Assembly: GCA_028288985.1 (NCBI GenBank)
Contig: JAQGHE010000028.1
Coordinates: 1 to 31,139, forward strand
Direction of reading: 5' to 3'
DNA length: 31,139 bases
Origin: Candidatus Saccharimonadota bacterium
GTDB taxonomy: Bacteria; Patescibacteriota; Saccharimonadia; Saccharimonadales; UBA10212
Shown: positions 15,700 to 24,015 of the stretch, piece by piece
Position numbering within the stretch: position 1 is the first letter of the stretch
Layout: each line of letters starts with the position of its first letter
The notes under the pieces: model-generated
What the model was told of the DNA's origin: nothing
Seen by the model: only the letters and a program-made list of their open reading frames with translations
Database searches by the model: none
Program-made: the position numbers and the translations under genes

Positions 15700-16533
15700 A
15701 TGAGCAAACCTGAAGGTCGGGTGGTATTAGCGAAATTGTCAGGAGAGCTACTGGCACAGGGCAATCCGGGGGCGCAAGGCTGGAATGTAGACGCCGTTAA
15801 TAATGTAGGACATAGTATTGCAGAAGCCTACGCCGTTCGGGAAGAACTTGGCATATGTGGTTTGACGTTTATACCCGGCGGAGGCAATATCGCCCGCGGC
15901 GCTGTAACACGGGAAATATTCGGGGGTACAGCGGACGGCAATGGCCGGTTGGCCACCATCCAGAATACATTGGCGATAGCCGCGACTCTTACGAGGCTTA
16001 AAATACCGCACGTTATAATGCTTGCCCAGAACATGGGCCTCCGCGATAAGAGCTACAGCCTGGAAGAATATTCGGCGGCTAGCGCCCATAAGGCTCATCA
16101 AGTCGGGAAAATCGTTTTAATAGCCGGCGGCACCGGCGAAGATAACAAAACCACCGACAGTGCCGTAGTCTTCTACGCGAAGGACTATAAAACCATCTTT
16201 AGCGGCCCGGTCACAATATATAAGGGCACGGCCAACGTAGACGGTGTCTGCGACAAAGACCCACGGAAGGTTGGGGAAGGAGAGGAGCCAGCCAAACTAT
16301 ACATGCGGGTAGGCGCCGATTATATGCTTGGCGATTATGTCAGGTTTAAGATTGTGGACCGTCAAAGCTTGGAGCAGCTTGCTGATTCAGACCTATCAAT
16401 CTTAGTTTACCGGGACGGCGGAGCGCTCAACCTGGCAGAGGTTATGCGCCGCGACCCGCGGTTTAATAAAACATCAGAACCTATAGGTACAGTCATCGTG
16501 CCGCGTCTGGCCGAGCCAGTCTTCTACGAATAG
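15700..16533 (+). CDS. pyrH: UMP kinase-like protein, divergent
   Basis: The 277-residue protein is of the amino acid kinase family and matches UMP kinase (UMP + ATP to UDP + ADP, pyrimidine nucleotide synthesis, cytoplasm). Visible motifs are KLSGE (12-16), FIPGGGNIARG (about 57-67), AGGTGEDNKTTDSA (about 142-155) and NVDGVCDKDPRK. In usual PyrH the third motif is GTGNPFFTTDT, so the PFF part is lost here and replaced by EDNK, although TTD is kept. It is also longer than the common 240 residues. Substrate use might therefore differ. The promoter carries a striking inverted repeat. The gene stands alone. Confidence 0.85.
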   Translation: MSKPEGRVVLAKLSGELLAQGNPGAQGWNVDAVNNVGHSIAEAYAVREELGICGLTFIPGGGNIARGAVTREIFGGTADGNGRLATIQNTLAIAATLTRLKIPHVIMLAQNMGLRDKSYSLEEYSAASAHKAHQVGKIVLIAGGTGEDNKTTDSAVVFYAKDYKTIFSGPVTIYKGTANVDGVCDKDPRKVGEGEEPAKLYMRVGADYMLGDYVRFKIVDRQSLEQLADSDLSILVYRDGGALNLAEVMRRDPRFNKTSEPIGTVIVPRLAEPVFYE

Positions 16534-16560
16534 GTTTATTGGCAAAACAGTGGTTTGACC

Positions 16561-16577
16561 CTATAGTTAAGCTATAG
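16561..16577 (+). promoter_or_regulatory. inverted repeat in the promoter region of 16591
   Basis: CTATAG, TTAAG, CTATAG is a perfect 6-bp repeat of palindromes 14 nt before the ATG, and either half supplies a TATAG-type -10 sequence. TTGACC lies directly upstream but too close to be a normal -35. It may be an operator. Confidence 0.35.
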
Positions 16578-16590
16578 CGAAATACTTTTT

Positions 16591-18309
16591 ATGGATGATG
16601 AACAAAAACCAGATGAATTAAATTTGCCGGTGCAGCCGGCACCTGAAGAGCAAGTTGCCCGTCCGCCGGAGGAATCCGAGCCGGTAGCTGTGTTGGCGGA
16701 AAAGCCAGCCTTTTACGTAGCTGCATGGCGGTGGTATTTGGCCAGAAAAAAATGGACAATCCCAGCCAGTATTCTATTGGCAATATTGGTTTTGGCGGCT
16801 ATTCCTTGGAGCCGTTATCACGCCGCGGCGCTTGTGATCAAAAAAGACCTAACAGTCGAGATCAAAGATTCTAAAACCAACACCCCGGTAAGTGGTGCTG
16901 CAGTAAGTTATGCCGGCCAAACTTTGATTACCAATGCCGAAGGCAAAGCCGTACTACCTAAGCTAAAAGCTGGTCACCACCCGGCAGTCATCTCTAAAAA
17001 GTATTACAAAGACCAGCCAATTGATATTTTTTCACCTATACTTGCGCCAAAAAATCCGTCCCGCGTCAGCTTGATCGCTACCGGCCGTCAAGTTCCGGTT
17101 CATGTCACTGACTACGTTGACGACAAGCCCCTAGCCGGCGCCACTATCACGATTGCCGATACTAATGCCAAAACCGACAGCAAGGGCGACGCCACGGTTG
17201 TGGTGCCGGCCGGACTGAATGAGCAAAAAGCCGTAGCCAAGCTGGAAGGCTATAACGATGGGCAGTTCACCGTAAACGCGGACGCCCAACAACCGGCAGC
17301 TACAAAAATAAAGCTGGTGCCCGCTGGGAAAATTTACTTTTTCTCTAAACGCACCGGCAAACTGGATCTTATGAAGGCCAATCTGGACGGATCGAGCACA
17401 GAGACGGTGCTGGCCGGTACGGGGTACGAACAGGTGGCTTCGTCCTTCATATCGCAGTCGCCGGACTGGAAATATATAGCATTGGTGATTAAGCGAAGTT
17501 CGGCCGATGCCACGCCTCAGCTTTATATTCTTTCTACCGGCGATGACCGGCTGCTCAATGTGGACGGAGGCAATGCTAACTTCGTGGTGCAGGGCTGGTC
17601 GGGGAGTCATTTAATCTACACCGCCGCCCAGGCCGATCTGCCTGATTATCAAACCGGCAAGGCCAAGCTAAAAAGCTATGATGCAGCTACCGGCAAAACC
17701 ACCCAGCTTGATCAGACTAAGGGCAGCAATAATGAAGACGGCACTGCGGCCGAAAGCTACGCGGCTACCATCGTATCTGGCGGCAACGTCATATACGCTA
17801 AAAACTGGGCTATAGCTGGCACTGCAAAAGGCCAGGAACATAGCCTCAACGTGATTGGCGTTGACGGCCAGGATTATAAATTGGCAGCTTCTTACCCGTC
17901 CTCTGACACTGTTTATTACTCCCAGCACACAGCCAACAGCATTTATGTTTGGCAGCAGCCGCACGCCGGTACGGACAGTTTTTATGACTATACGATCGGC
18001 AGTGCTCCCAAACAGGTAAACATTAACTCCAATGACTTCTATAGCGGGACTCAAGGGTATTACCCCAGTCCTTCGGGCAAATATATCCTGTGGACGGAAC
18101 AAAGAGACGGCAAGAACACTCTTCTAATCGGCGACCAAAGCGGGGGTACCCAGAACGTTGCCAGCTTCAGCGATTATCTGCCGTTTGGCTGGTATACCGA
18201 CAAGTACCTGATCCTCACCAAAACCGGCAGCGAACTTTATATACTCGGCACGCACGGCGGCAGTCCGCTAAAAATTACTGACTATCAATACACCAACTAC
18301 TATTTCTAA
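16591..18309 (+). CDS. surface protein: membrane anchor, two Ig-like repeats, beta-propeller-like domain
   Basis: The 572-residue protein has an acidic Pro-rich cytoplasmic tail (1-45), one membrane helix (about 56-73) and a large outer part. Two consecutive beta-sandwich modules follow. The first (about 84-155) starts LTVEIKDSKTNTPVSGAAV; the second (about 160-245) starts VPVHVTDYVDDKPLAGATI. Both have the T(N/D)AxGKA/TDSKGDA turn of carboxypeptidase-regulatory/PEGA-like domains. From about 250 on, repeated units with KIYFFSKRTGKLDLMKANLDG, PDWKYIALV and SPSGKYILWTEQRDGKNTL resemble the blades of a TolB/WD40-like propeller. No enzyme motif is seen; a binding or adhesion role is likely. Confidence 0.85.
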   Translation: MDDEQKPDELNLPVQPAPEEQVARPPEESEPVAVLAEKPAFYVAAWRWYLARKKWTIPASILLAILVLAAIPWSRYHAAALVIKKDLTVEIKDSKTNTPVSGAAVSYAGQTLITNAEGKAVLPKLKAGHHPAVISKKYYKDQPIDIFSPILAPKNPSRVSLIATGRQVPVHVTDYVDDKPLAGATITIADTNAKTDSKGDATVVVPAGLNEQKAVAKLEGYNDGQFTVNADAQQPAATKIKLVPAGKIYFFSKRTGKLDLMKANLDGSSTETVLAGTGYEQVASSFISQSPDWKYIALVIKRSSADATPQLYILSTGDDRLLNVDGGNANFVVQGWSGSHLIYTAAQADLPDYQTGKAKLKSYDAATGKTTQLDQTKGSNNEDGTAAESYAATIVSGGNVIYAKNWAIAGTAKGQEHSLNVIGVDGQDYKLAASYPSSDTVYYSQHTANSIYVWQQPHAGTDSFYDYTIGSAPKQVNINSNDFYSGTQGYYPSPSGKYILWTEQRDGKNTLLIGDQSGGTQNVASFSDYLPFGWYTDKYLILTKTGSELYILGTHGGSPLKITDYQYTNYYF

Positions 18310-18315
18310 CCCTGG

Positions 18316-18321
18316 TAAAAT
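18316..18321 (+). promoter_or_regulatory. -10 box TAAAAT, near-leaderless start of tsaC
   Basis: The hexamer ends 8 nt before the GTG start. No Shine-Dalgarno sequence is present. Confidence 0.45.
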
Positions 18322-18329
18322 AATCCAGA

Positions 18330-18917
18330 GTGAGTTATCTAACATCTGAATTTGACAGCCGTATTGTCGAAATATTGAAGCACGGCGGCATAGGTTTTAT
18401 GCCAAGCGATACGGTTTATGGACTGTCCGCTTTAGCTGCCAATAAACTGGCGGTGAAAAAGATCCATACTATAAAAAGCCGCAGCTACCACAGGCCTTTT
18501 ATAGTATTGATTTCCGATATTTCTCAACTGGAGGAGCTGGGTATATCAATTAATGACGCCGAGCCGGCTTTCAAATACTGGCCGGGTCCACTGAGTATTA
18601 TTTGCCCGGCTGCTGCGCCGGAGTACCTAGAGCTTGGAACCGGCAGTTTAGCCGTTCGCTTGCCGGACAATGAAGAACTTATAAGGCTTGTCGACCGGAC
18701 CGGACCGTTAATAAGCACCAGCGCCAACCTCGAGGGGCAGGAGACTGTGCATACCGTAGAAGAAGCTCGAGAAATTTTTGGGGATAAACTCGATTTTTAT
18801 GTTGATGCGGGTGAGATAGATTCAAAAGTATCTACCATCATCAAAGTGCAAGGTGATACCCTAGAGGTTATCCGCCAAGGTGCTGTTAAAATAGATAAAA
18901 AGAAGGGGTTAGAATGA
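18330..18917 (+). CDS. tsaC: L-threonylcarbamoyladenylate synthase
   Basis: The 195-residue protein matches the TsaC/YrdC/Sua5 family. It makes threonylcarbamoyl-AMP from Thr, bicarbonate and ATP for the t6A modification of ANN-decoding tRNAs. Motifs are MPSDTVYGLSA (about 24-34), IKSRSYHRPFIVLI (about 48-61), FKYWPGPLSII and LISTSANLEG near 130. The length fits the single-domain TsaC form. The start is a GTG chosen from the -10 position and the family's usual N-terminus. It overlaps the MazG-type gene by 4 nt (ATGA), so the two are translationally coupled. Confidence 0.95.
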   Translation: MSYLTSEFDSRIVEILKHGGIGFMPSDTVYGLSALAANKLAVKKIHTIKSRSYHRPFIVLISDISQLEELGISINDAEPAFKYWPGPLSIICPAAAPEYLELGTGSLAVRLPDNEELIRLVDRTGPLISTSANLEGQETVHTVEEAREIFGDKLDFYVDAGEIDSKVSTIIKVQGDTLEVIRQGAVKIDKKKGLE

Positions 18918-19237
18918 CATTGGATGAGTATCAAAGCCGCGCCATGACGACGGTAATCGACGAAGGCAGCGAACTAATGCAGAGAGTGCTGGGTTTGGTG
19001 GGAGAAACCGGTGAAGTAGCTGACAAAATTAAAAAATGGTACCGGGATGACATGGCCGATCCGGCAAGGCTGGATAAAGAGGCTCTGGCCGCAGAACTGG
19101 GGGATACGCTGTGGTATATTGCGACATTGGCCGACTTTTTGGGCTACCGGCTTAGCGAAGTTGCGCAGACAAACGTGGAAAAGCTAGCCAGCCGTCAAAC
19201 CAGAGGCAAGCTGGGCGGCAGCGGCGACAATCGCTAG
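18914..19237 (+). CDS. MazG-type nucleotide pyrophosphohydrolase
   Basis: The 107-residue protein fits the single-domain MazG/iMazG group, which hydrolyses (d)NTPs to monophosphates and PPi. The metal-binding ExxE and ExxD pairs are E31-E34 in VGETGEVADKIKKWY and E61-D64 in AAELGDTLWYIA. It probably acts as a tetramer or dimer in the cytoplasm as house-cleaning. It overlaps tsaC by 4 nt and shares its transcript. Confidence 0.92.
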   Translation: MTLDEYQSRAMTTVIDEGSELMQRVLGLVGETGEVADKIKKWYRDDMADPARLDKEALAAELGDTLWYIATLADFLGYRLSEVAQTNVEKLASRQTRGKLGGSGDNR

Positions 19238-19298
19238 TTGCAATAGCCTGCGAAACGCTTATAGTTAAAACCAGATAATTTAAAGACTCTAGCACCAA

Positions 19299-20189
19299 AT
19301 GCCGCCGGAACAAGAAGAAAACCACGCCCATGTACCAACTGCAGAAGCCGCGGATATTACTGTTGATTCTCATTCTGAATTTGCCGGTCATGAGGCGAAC
19401 CTGCCAGGCGAGGAGTCACATCATTCCCACGAGCCGACGCATGCCCCACCCACACAACGCCCAAGCAGTCACTTAAAACGTAACATTGTCACAGCGCTGG
19501 TTGTCGCGCTCAACCTGGGGATGGGGTCTGCCAGCGCCACCTTACTTTTAAAAAAGCCAGCCCCGCAAACTGCAGCCAGTAATCTCGTGACCCAGAAACC
19601 TATCGCCGCCGCCCAAAATCCGTCGTCTATTAAAGATGCACCAGCTACCAAACTTGAACATTACGTCTCGCAGCCGCTCAATCTCGAGTTTGATTACCCG
19701 ATCGATTGGCACATCAATAGCGATGCCGGCAATACATGGATAACTATTTCATCGCCTACTACGGATATAATTGATGACAGCGGACGGACGGTGAAAGGCT
19801 CGGTACAAATACAACTAACATCCAAGTACCCTCCGAGCAGCTTTATTGATGACAGCCTGGTAACTTCTGCGCCTTCAGAACCAATTACATACTCAAACCC
19901 CACGAACGCCCAACGGAAATCTACCAATATAAGCTTCGCTAGATACAGCTCTGACCCAGCCGATTCTATCTCTTACTTTTTTGTAAGCGGCAATTTAGCT
20001 TACAGCAAAGGACAGAGAGTCCAGTCTAAAGAATATCAATCAATAAACCCTTTCATATCCGTATATATAAACAGCTGCCTAAGCAAATGCCAGGCTCTTA
20101 GTGTCAGTCAAATAAGTTTAGATACATATCATTCCAACCCGATGCTCGTTAAGACCACGGGCATAATACAGTCAATGAGGTTCAACTGA
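19299..20189 (+). CDS. membrane-anchored exported protein with PsbP-like domain, His-rich tail
   Basis: The 296-residue protein has a His- and Glu-rich N-terminal tail (eight His in the first 50 or so residues), one membrane helix (about 62-84), a linker, and an outer domain opening with LEFDYPIDWHINSD near 129. The domain aligns with that of the gene at 14865: YPxDW, then SPxxxxxDxxGxTVxG, then a strand of alternating polar residues. Two Cys near 258 and 262 are absent from the paralogue. The His-rich part is predicted to be cytoplasmic and might bind metal. Its TGA overlaps the next ATG by one base, so the three genes 19299-22580 look like an operon. A GATAAT at 19274-19279 could be its -10. 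Confidence 0.8.
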   Translation: MPPEQEENHAHVPTAEAADITVDSHSEFAGHEANLPGEESHHSHEPTHAPPTQRPSSHLKRNIVTALVVALNLGMGSASATLLLKKPAPQTAASNLVTQKPIAAAQNPSSIKDAPATKLEHYVSQPLNLEFDYPIDWHINSDAGNTWITISSPTTDIIDDSGRTVKGSVQIQLTSKYPPSSFIDDSLVTSAPSEPITYSNPTNAQRKSTNISFARYSSDPADSISYFFVSGNLAYSKGQRVQSKEYQSINPFISVYINSCLSKCQALSVSQISLDTYHSNPMLVKTTGIIQSMRFN

Positions 20190-21406
20190 TGTTTGGCCGA
20201 CGTAAGCTGCTTATAGCCGCGGTAGTTCTGGTTACACTTGGCAACTCAGGCGTTTTGGCTTATGCATTGACGAACGGTAAAACCGGCAAAGCAGGTCAAA
20301 AGAGCTTAGTAGACATTCTTAAAAAGAAGGGTGACATTAAAAACTCAGAGCTGAAAGTAGTCGGCCAAACTCAGAAAGGCCAACTGATTGGCACTGGCCA
20401 ATACGCTTTTGAATCCTTGGCACAAAGCAAGATTACCCAAGGCGATTCAGCTCAATTAGTGGTGGCCACTCACGAGAATAGTGGCGGCCACTTCGTACTG
20501 GCACTACTAGGCAAAGACACCAAAGTCCCCGCAGACAAAATAAACAGCGGTTGGACAATAAATTCTATCGCCAAAGACCCGATGTGGGCGCCAGGAGCAT
20601 GCTCTTCTAAGCCGACATTCTTACTTCAAGGAAAATACATATTTATTGACGACGGTAAAACCAGCCCGGACGACAAGTACAACAGTTACATAGTCTTCAA
20701 TATGGCGACTGCCCAGTACAACTACTTCGGTGGCAATAGCTTCACCAAAGATCAAGGGGATAAAGAAATAATATTGAGCGCCGTAAATGAGAATGACAAG
20801 CTGGTTTTCTATGTCGACCCAGTAGATGCCCAGGGCCCCCTGGCGGGCAATACGGAAGGCAAGCATTCCCGCGGCAGTGACCATGGCTATATCATCAGAC
20901 GCGAGGTAGACCCAGGCACAATGAAGTATACCGACTACTCTTTGCCTTTCACGGTACCCTCCGGCATTAATGTTTACACAGTAAAGGTAAATTACAACAG
21001 CGATTCATTGGTCAGTTTGAACGCGGATGGCTCGCCCAACTACTATGACGGTAAGGTGGTAAACAATGCCATCGAGTTCAAGCTCTCAAGCTTTAGCGTC
21101 AACACCGCCTCAGCACCCGGCCCGCTAGAGACCGATTTAGAGTTAACTTTGAATAACTCCCTGGCAAACGCTCTGCCCAATCTGTCCAAGCAAACACCTT
21201 ATGACGGCGCTCCGTCATACACTGCAAAATTCGGGATTAGTGAGCTGGGAAGCAACGGTAATCTTAATTTCCTGTTAATTTCTCAGAGATTTGGAGGCTA
21301 TGATACTCCGACAATCTATAACCAAAATAACGGTACGGTCAGCCCGATGACTGACAGCCAGATACTCCAATCGTATTCTAACTATGTACCGCTCGGCGTA
21401 TTCTAA
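20189..21406 (+). CDS. exported protein of unknown function
   Basis: The 405-residue protein has an N-terminal signal anchor (about 6-27, start MFGRRKLLIAAVVLV) and no other membrane helix. The outer region is rich in Gly, Asn, Asp and Tyr with a strand-like pattern and stretches such as YIFIDDGKTSPDDKYNSYIVFN that suggest repeated beta-units. No family or catalytic motif is recognised. It starts on the last base of the preceding stop (TGATG) and overlaps the following gene by 23 bp, so all three are probably co-translated and may act together. Confidence 0.8.
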   Translation: MFGRRKLLIAAVVLVTLGNSGVLAYALTNGKTGKAGQKSLVDILKKKGDIKNSELKVVGQTQKGQLIGTGQYAFESLAQSKITQGDSAQLVVATHENSGGHFVLALLGKDTKVPADKINSGWTINSIAKDPMWAPGACSSKPTFLLQGKYIFIDDGKTSPDDKYNSYIVFNMATAQYNYFGGNSFTKDQGDKEIILSAVNENDKLVFYVDPVDAQGPLAGNTEGKHSRGSDHGYIIRREVDPGTMKYTDYSLPFTVPSGINVYTVKVNYNSDSLVSLNADGSPNYYDGKVVNNAIEFKLSSFSVNTASAPGPLETDLELTLNNSLANALPNLSKQTPYDGAPSYTAKFGISELGSNGNLNFLLISQRFGGYDTPTIYNQNNGTVSPMTDSQILQSYSNYVPLGVF

Positions 21407-22580
21407 GCTCCTAAGCTTGCACAAGAGCCGCCGCCAGCTGGTATTGGTGTGTTCGGGTCTGATAGCTGTCGGCCTTTTGGTTATAATTTTGCTAAATATT
21501 TTCGTTAAAAACCAACCGGCCCCCGTCGTCCAAGCCGCGGCCAGACCTATGCCCTTGTCGCGGTCCGTACTAATGCTGGCCGAGGAACAGATTAGGATGA
21601 GTAAACCCGCTCCCACCGAAGCAGCTAGAGAATATGCCTATGTTGCTAGTGCATATGATGTTGGGCTTAAGACGAACGGACAAGCCGGTGCGCTGGCGGC
21701 TGCTGCCCAACTGCTCAATCTTTTCTTCCCCGATAACCAGGCCGCTATAGACCAACGACTTAGTCAGCTGGCCAATCATGTCCATGTGAAGCTGTATGGC
21801 TCAGCAGATATGCCTGCAGCGACAGCTCAGGTGGCGGCTAAGCTCGTGGCTCGGAATGCCGCTGATGGTCATGACCTTGTCTGGGATAAGATTATCCCAA
21901 TAGGTGAAGGCAAATGGATAAAAAAAATTCAAAAAGATCCCTTTACGCCTAGGGCAGGCGATTGGATGCGATGGATTGTATCGGTGCCCATTACCGTGCC
22001 ACCACCACCTTTAGTCGGCAGTGCCGAGGATATCCGCCAGCTGCAAATCGTGCAAATCGCAAGCGCCAATAGTAATGGCGAAGATATAAATAAGATTAAT
22101 TTTTGGGGCGGTACACCAGGAACCGATACGCCCTCTGGAATTTGGCAAAACCAGCTTTACAAGACATCCTACGGCTTGCTGCCCACTGACATTTTAGCTG
22201 CTGATAAGGCCTATAGTGCCGTCCAGTCAATCCTGGCTCAGACATTGAGTGATTCATTCATGGAATGCTGGAAGGTGAAGTACACCTACTGGACAGCAAG
22301 GCCGAATATGCGTGATCCAAGCATTAAAACAGCTATGGATAACCCAAATTTTCCGGGTTATGTCTCTGGCCATTCCACGATATCCAAGGCCGCCGCGGAT
22401 GTTTTAGCCTCAATGGTTCCGGCGCATACCAGCGATTGGCAGGCGATGGCTGTCGAAGCCAGGGATTCCCGTCTTAAAGCGGGAATACATTTTGATATAG
22501 ACAATCAGGTTGGTTTTGATCTTGGGGCAGCGGTGGCTAAGCAGGTCATAGCCGCTAAGGAATTGAAGCAAATCTTGTAA
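21384..22580 (+). CDS. vanadium-dependent haloperoxidase/PAP2-superfamily enzyme, membrane-tethered
   Basis: The 398-residue protein has one N-terminal membrane segment (about 18-40), then a large helical domain outside the cell. All three parts of the vanadate/phosphate site are present: K299-x6-R306-P307 in KYTYWTARP, SGH at 328-330 in PGYVSGHST, and S362-R363-x5-H369-x3-D373 in SRLKAGIHFDID. The superfamily includes vanadium haloperoxidases (oxidising halides with H2O2) and acid phosphatases; the site alone does not separate them. The long helical domain before the site is as in the haloperoxidase-type members. The gene overlaps its upstream neighbour by 23 bp and ends at a palindrome before the convergent alkA-like gene. 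Confidence 0.9.
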   Translation: MYRSAYSKLLSLHKSRRQLVLVCSGLIAVGLLVIILLNIFVKNQPAPVVQAAARPMPLSRSVLMLAEEQIRMSKPAPTEAAREYAYVASAYDVGLKTNGQAGALAAAAQLLNLFFPDNQAAIDQRLSQLANHVHVKLYGSADMPAATAQVAAKLVARNAADGHDLVWDKIIPIGEGKWIKKIQKDPFTPRAGDWMRWIVSVPITVPPPPLVGSAEDIRQLQIVQIASANSNGEDINKINFWGGTPGTDTPSGIWQNQLYKTSYGLLPTDILAADKAYSAVQSILAQTLSDSFMECWKVKYTYWTARPNMRDPSIKTAMDNPNFPGYVSGHSTISKAAADVLASMVPAHTSDWQAMAVEARDSRLKAGIHFDIDNQVGFDLGAAVAKQVIAAKELKQIL

Positions 22581-22599
22581 TACTTGACTAGTTAAGTAT
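22580..22599. terminator. palindrome filling the gap between convergent genes
   Basis: ATACTTGACTAGTTAAGTAT is a near-perfect 20-bp palindrome (one G-T pair). It runs from the last base of one stop codon to the base before the convergent stop. It could act as a symmetric 3'-end hairpin, but it has no T tract or real loop. Confidence 0.35.
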
Positions 22600-23247
22600 C
22601 TATGCGCCGTGGCGGGAAACCTTCTGGGGATTATTATCCAGGCTTTGCCAAAGATACCAGGCGGCCACCGACTCATAAGGATGCCAGCTATTTTCGTTAG
22701 CTATAGTTACGACGGCTGCCGGATCCGGCAGTTGTTTAAGTTCGTACAGATTCATAATGGCCTTACGGATGCCCAGATCGCCAACCGGCAAAATGTCCAA
22801 CCGGCCCAACCCAAACATCATGAACATGTGGGCGCTCCATTCGCCGATGCCTTTCACGGCCGTCAGCTGTTCGATAAGCTGGTCGTTGGGCATGGTAGAG
22901 ATGTGATCCAGGTCCAGGCGTTTGTCTAGTATGTGCTGAGCCAGATCCTTCACATAGCCCACCTTAGCCCAGCTAAGGCCGGCATCGCGTAGTTTTTGGT
23001 CGCTAATTTTTATTAATTGCTCGGGTGCTGGCATTTTGCCGCCAAACATCGACAGCACGCGCTGCCAGATAGTTGCTGCCGCTTTTACGCTGAGCTGCTG
23101 GCCGACAATACTGCCCACAAGCTCGCCATAATGATCAGTGTGCGGCGTTATCCGGCAAGGGCCGGACATTTTTATGATGGGTGCCAGACGGGCATCGTTT
23201 TTTGATAGGTGTCGGCCTGCTTCCGCCAATTGTTGGTTAAAATTCAT
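22600..23247 (-). CDS. DNA-3-methyladenine glycosylase (AlkA-type HhH-GPD)
   Basis: The 215-residue protein belongs to the HhH-GPD superfamily and fits the AlkA/MAG type that removes alkylated bases in base excision repair. The GELVGSIVGQQLSVKAA helix is near 41-57. The helix-hairpin-helix reads LTAVKGIGEW (128-137), followed by MFMMFGLGRLDILPVGDLGI with catalytic Asp157. There is no iron-sulfur cluster motif and no AlkA N-terminal extra domain, as is common for short bacterial forms. A -10 box 6 nt before the ATG suggests a leaderless message. Confidence 0.93.
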   Translation of the reverse strand: MNFNQQLAEAGRHLSKNDARLAPIIKMSGPCRITPHTDHYGELVGSIVGQQLSVKAAATIWQRVLSMFGGKMPAPEQLIKISDQKLRDAGLSWAKVGYVKDLAQHILDKRLDLDHISTMPNDQLIEQLTAVKGIGEWSAHMFMMFGLGRLDILPVGDLGIRKAIMNLYELKQLPDPAAVVTIANENSWHPYESVAAWYLWQSLDNNPQKVSRHGA

Positions 23248-23253
23248 ATAACC

Positions 23254-23259
23254 ATTAAA
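23254..23259 (-). promoter_or_regulatory. -10 box TTTAAT, leaderless start at 23247
   Basis: On the minus strand the hexamer is followed by exactly 6 nt and the ATG. Confidence 0.4.
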
Positions 23260-23305
23260 CCAGACAAAGGCATACGGCTTAAGGAGTCCGCATTGCCGCT
23301 TATGC

Positions 23306-23311
23306 TACAAT
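23306..23311 (+). promoter_or_regulatory. extended -10 box before the gene at 23335
   Basis: TGCTACAAT contains the TGn extension and a TACAAT hexamer. It predicts a leader of about 17 nt, without a Shine-Dalgarno sequence. Confidence 0.45.
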
Positions 23312-23334
23312 TACAGTGGTACAAAAGCAATAAA

Positions 23335-24015
23335 ATGAAAAAGAGTATCGTAAAAAACAAGATCGCCATGGCCGCCGCTGTTTTATTGTCGGCGGCAATT
23401 CTGGCAGGCAGCGCCCATGCCGACACTAACGCTGTTTTAGCCACGCTGGTTACTCCAGCCAGCCCGGAAGACACTACGACTATCGACCAACGGCTGGCCG
23501 CTCGAAAAATCGCCTATAAAGACCAGCTGCCATCTGATCAGAATGCTAGCATCGCGGCTAAATGCACCTTGGCTCAAACCGCGCTGGCAGACATTAAAAC
23601 CAAAGACGTAAAGGCGGCGGCCATACGGCTGGAAGCCTATAGCGCCCTCGCTAAACGGCTGTCTTACCTGGTTGATAACCTCAGTAGCCAAGGAGTGGAC
23701 GCCACTGCACTGCTCAATGCCCAGAATAAATTCGTAATATCACTAAATACGTATATCGTTGACGCCGGAAATTACAAAGCGGCTATTGATGACGCTGTTA
23801 ATGTGGACTGTAAAAAAGATCCGGCTGGGTTCCGCGCCAGCCTGCTTGAGACCCGAAAGCTAAGGACCCTGCTGGCAACCGATGTAGCCTCCGCCAAAAG
23901 CAATCTAAGCAGCCTAAGAAAGGCGGCTAGCGATGAGCGGCAGCTTCTAATCAAGAACCCCGGTAAAGTAACGGCCGGCACCGTTGGTACCGTCGGCACG
24001 AGGCCCAAGCAGTAA
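23335..24015 (+). CDS. secreted helical protein of unknown function
   Basis: I chose the ATG at 23335 because a classic signal peptide begins there: KK-rich start, hydrophobic core AAAVLLSAAILAG, and AHA before Asp as a signal-peptidase I site near residue 29. The frame is open further upstream but that part has no signal-like features. The mature part of about 200 residues is predicted to be mostly helical and coiled-coil-like, with two Cys (near 69 and 154) that could pair. The C-terminal end has a short Gly-Thr-Val repeat. No family is recognised. Its TAA overlaps the ATG of the next gene by one base, so the two are coupled. Confidence 0.8.
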   Translation: MKKSIVKNKIAMAAAVLLSAAILAGSAHADTNAVLATLVTPASPEDTTTIDQRLAARKIAYKDQLPSDQNASIAAKCTLAQTALADIKTKDVKAAAIRLEAYSALAKRLSYLVDNLSSQGVDATALLNAQNKFVISLNTYIVDAGNYKAAIDDAVNVDCKKDPAGFRASLLETRKLRTLLATDVASAKSNLSSLRKAASDERQLLIKNPGKVTAGTVGTVGTRPKQ

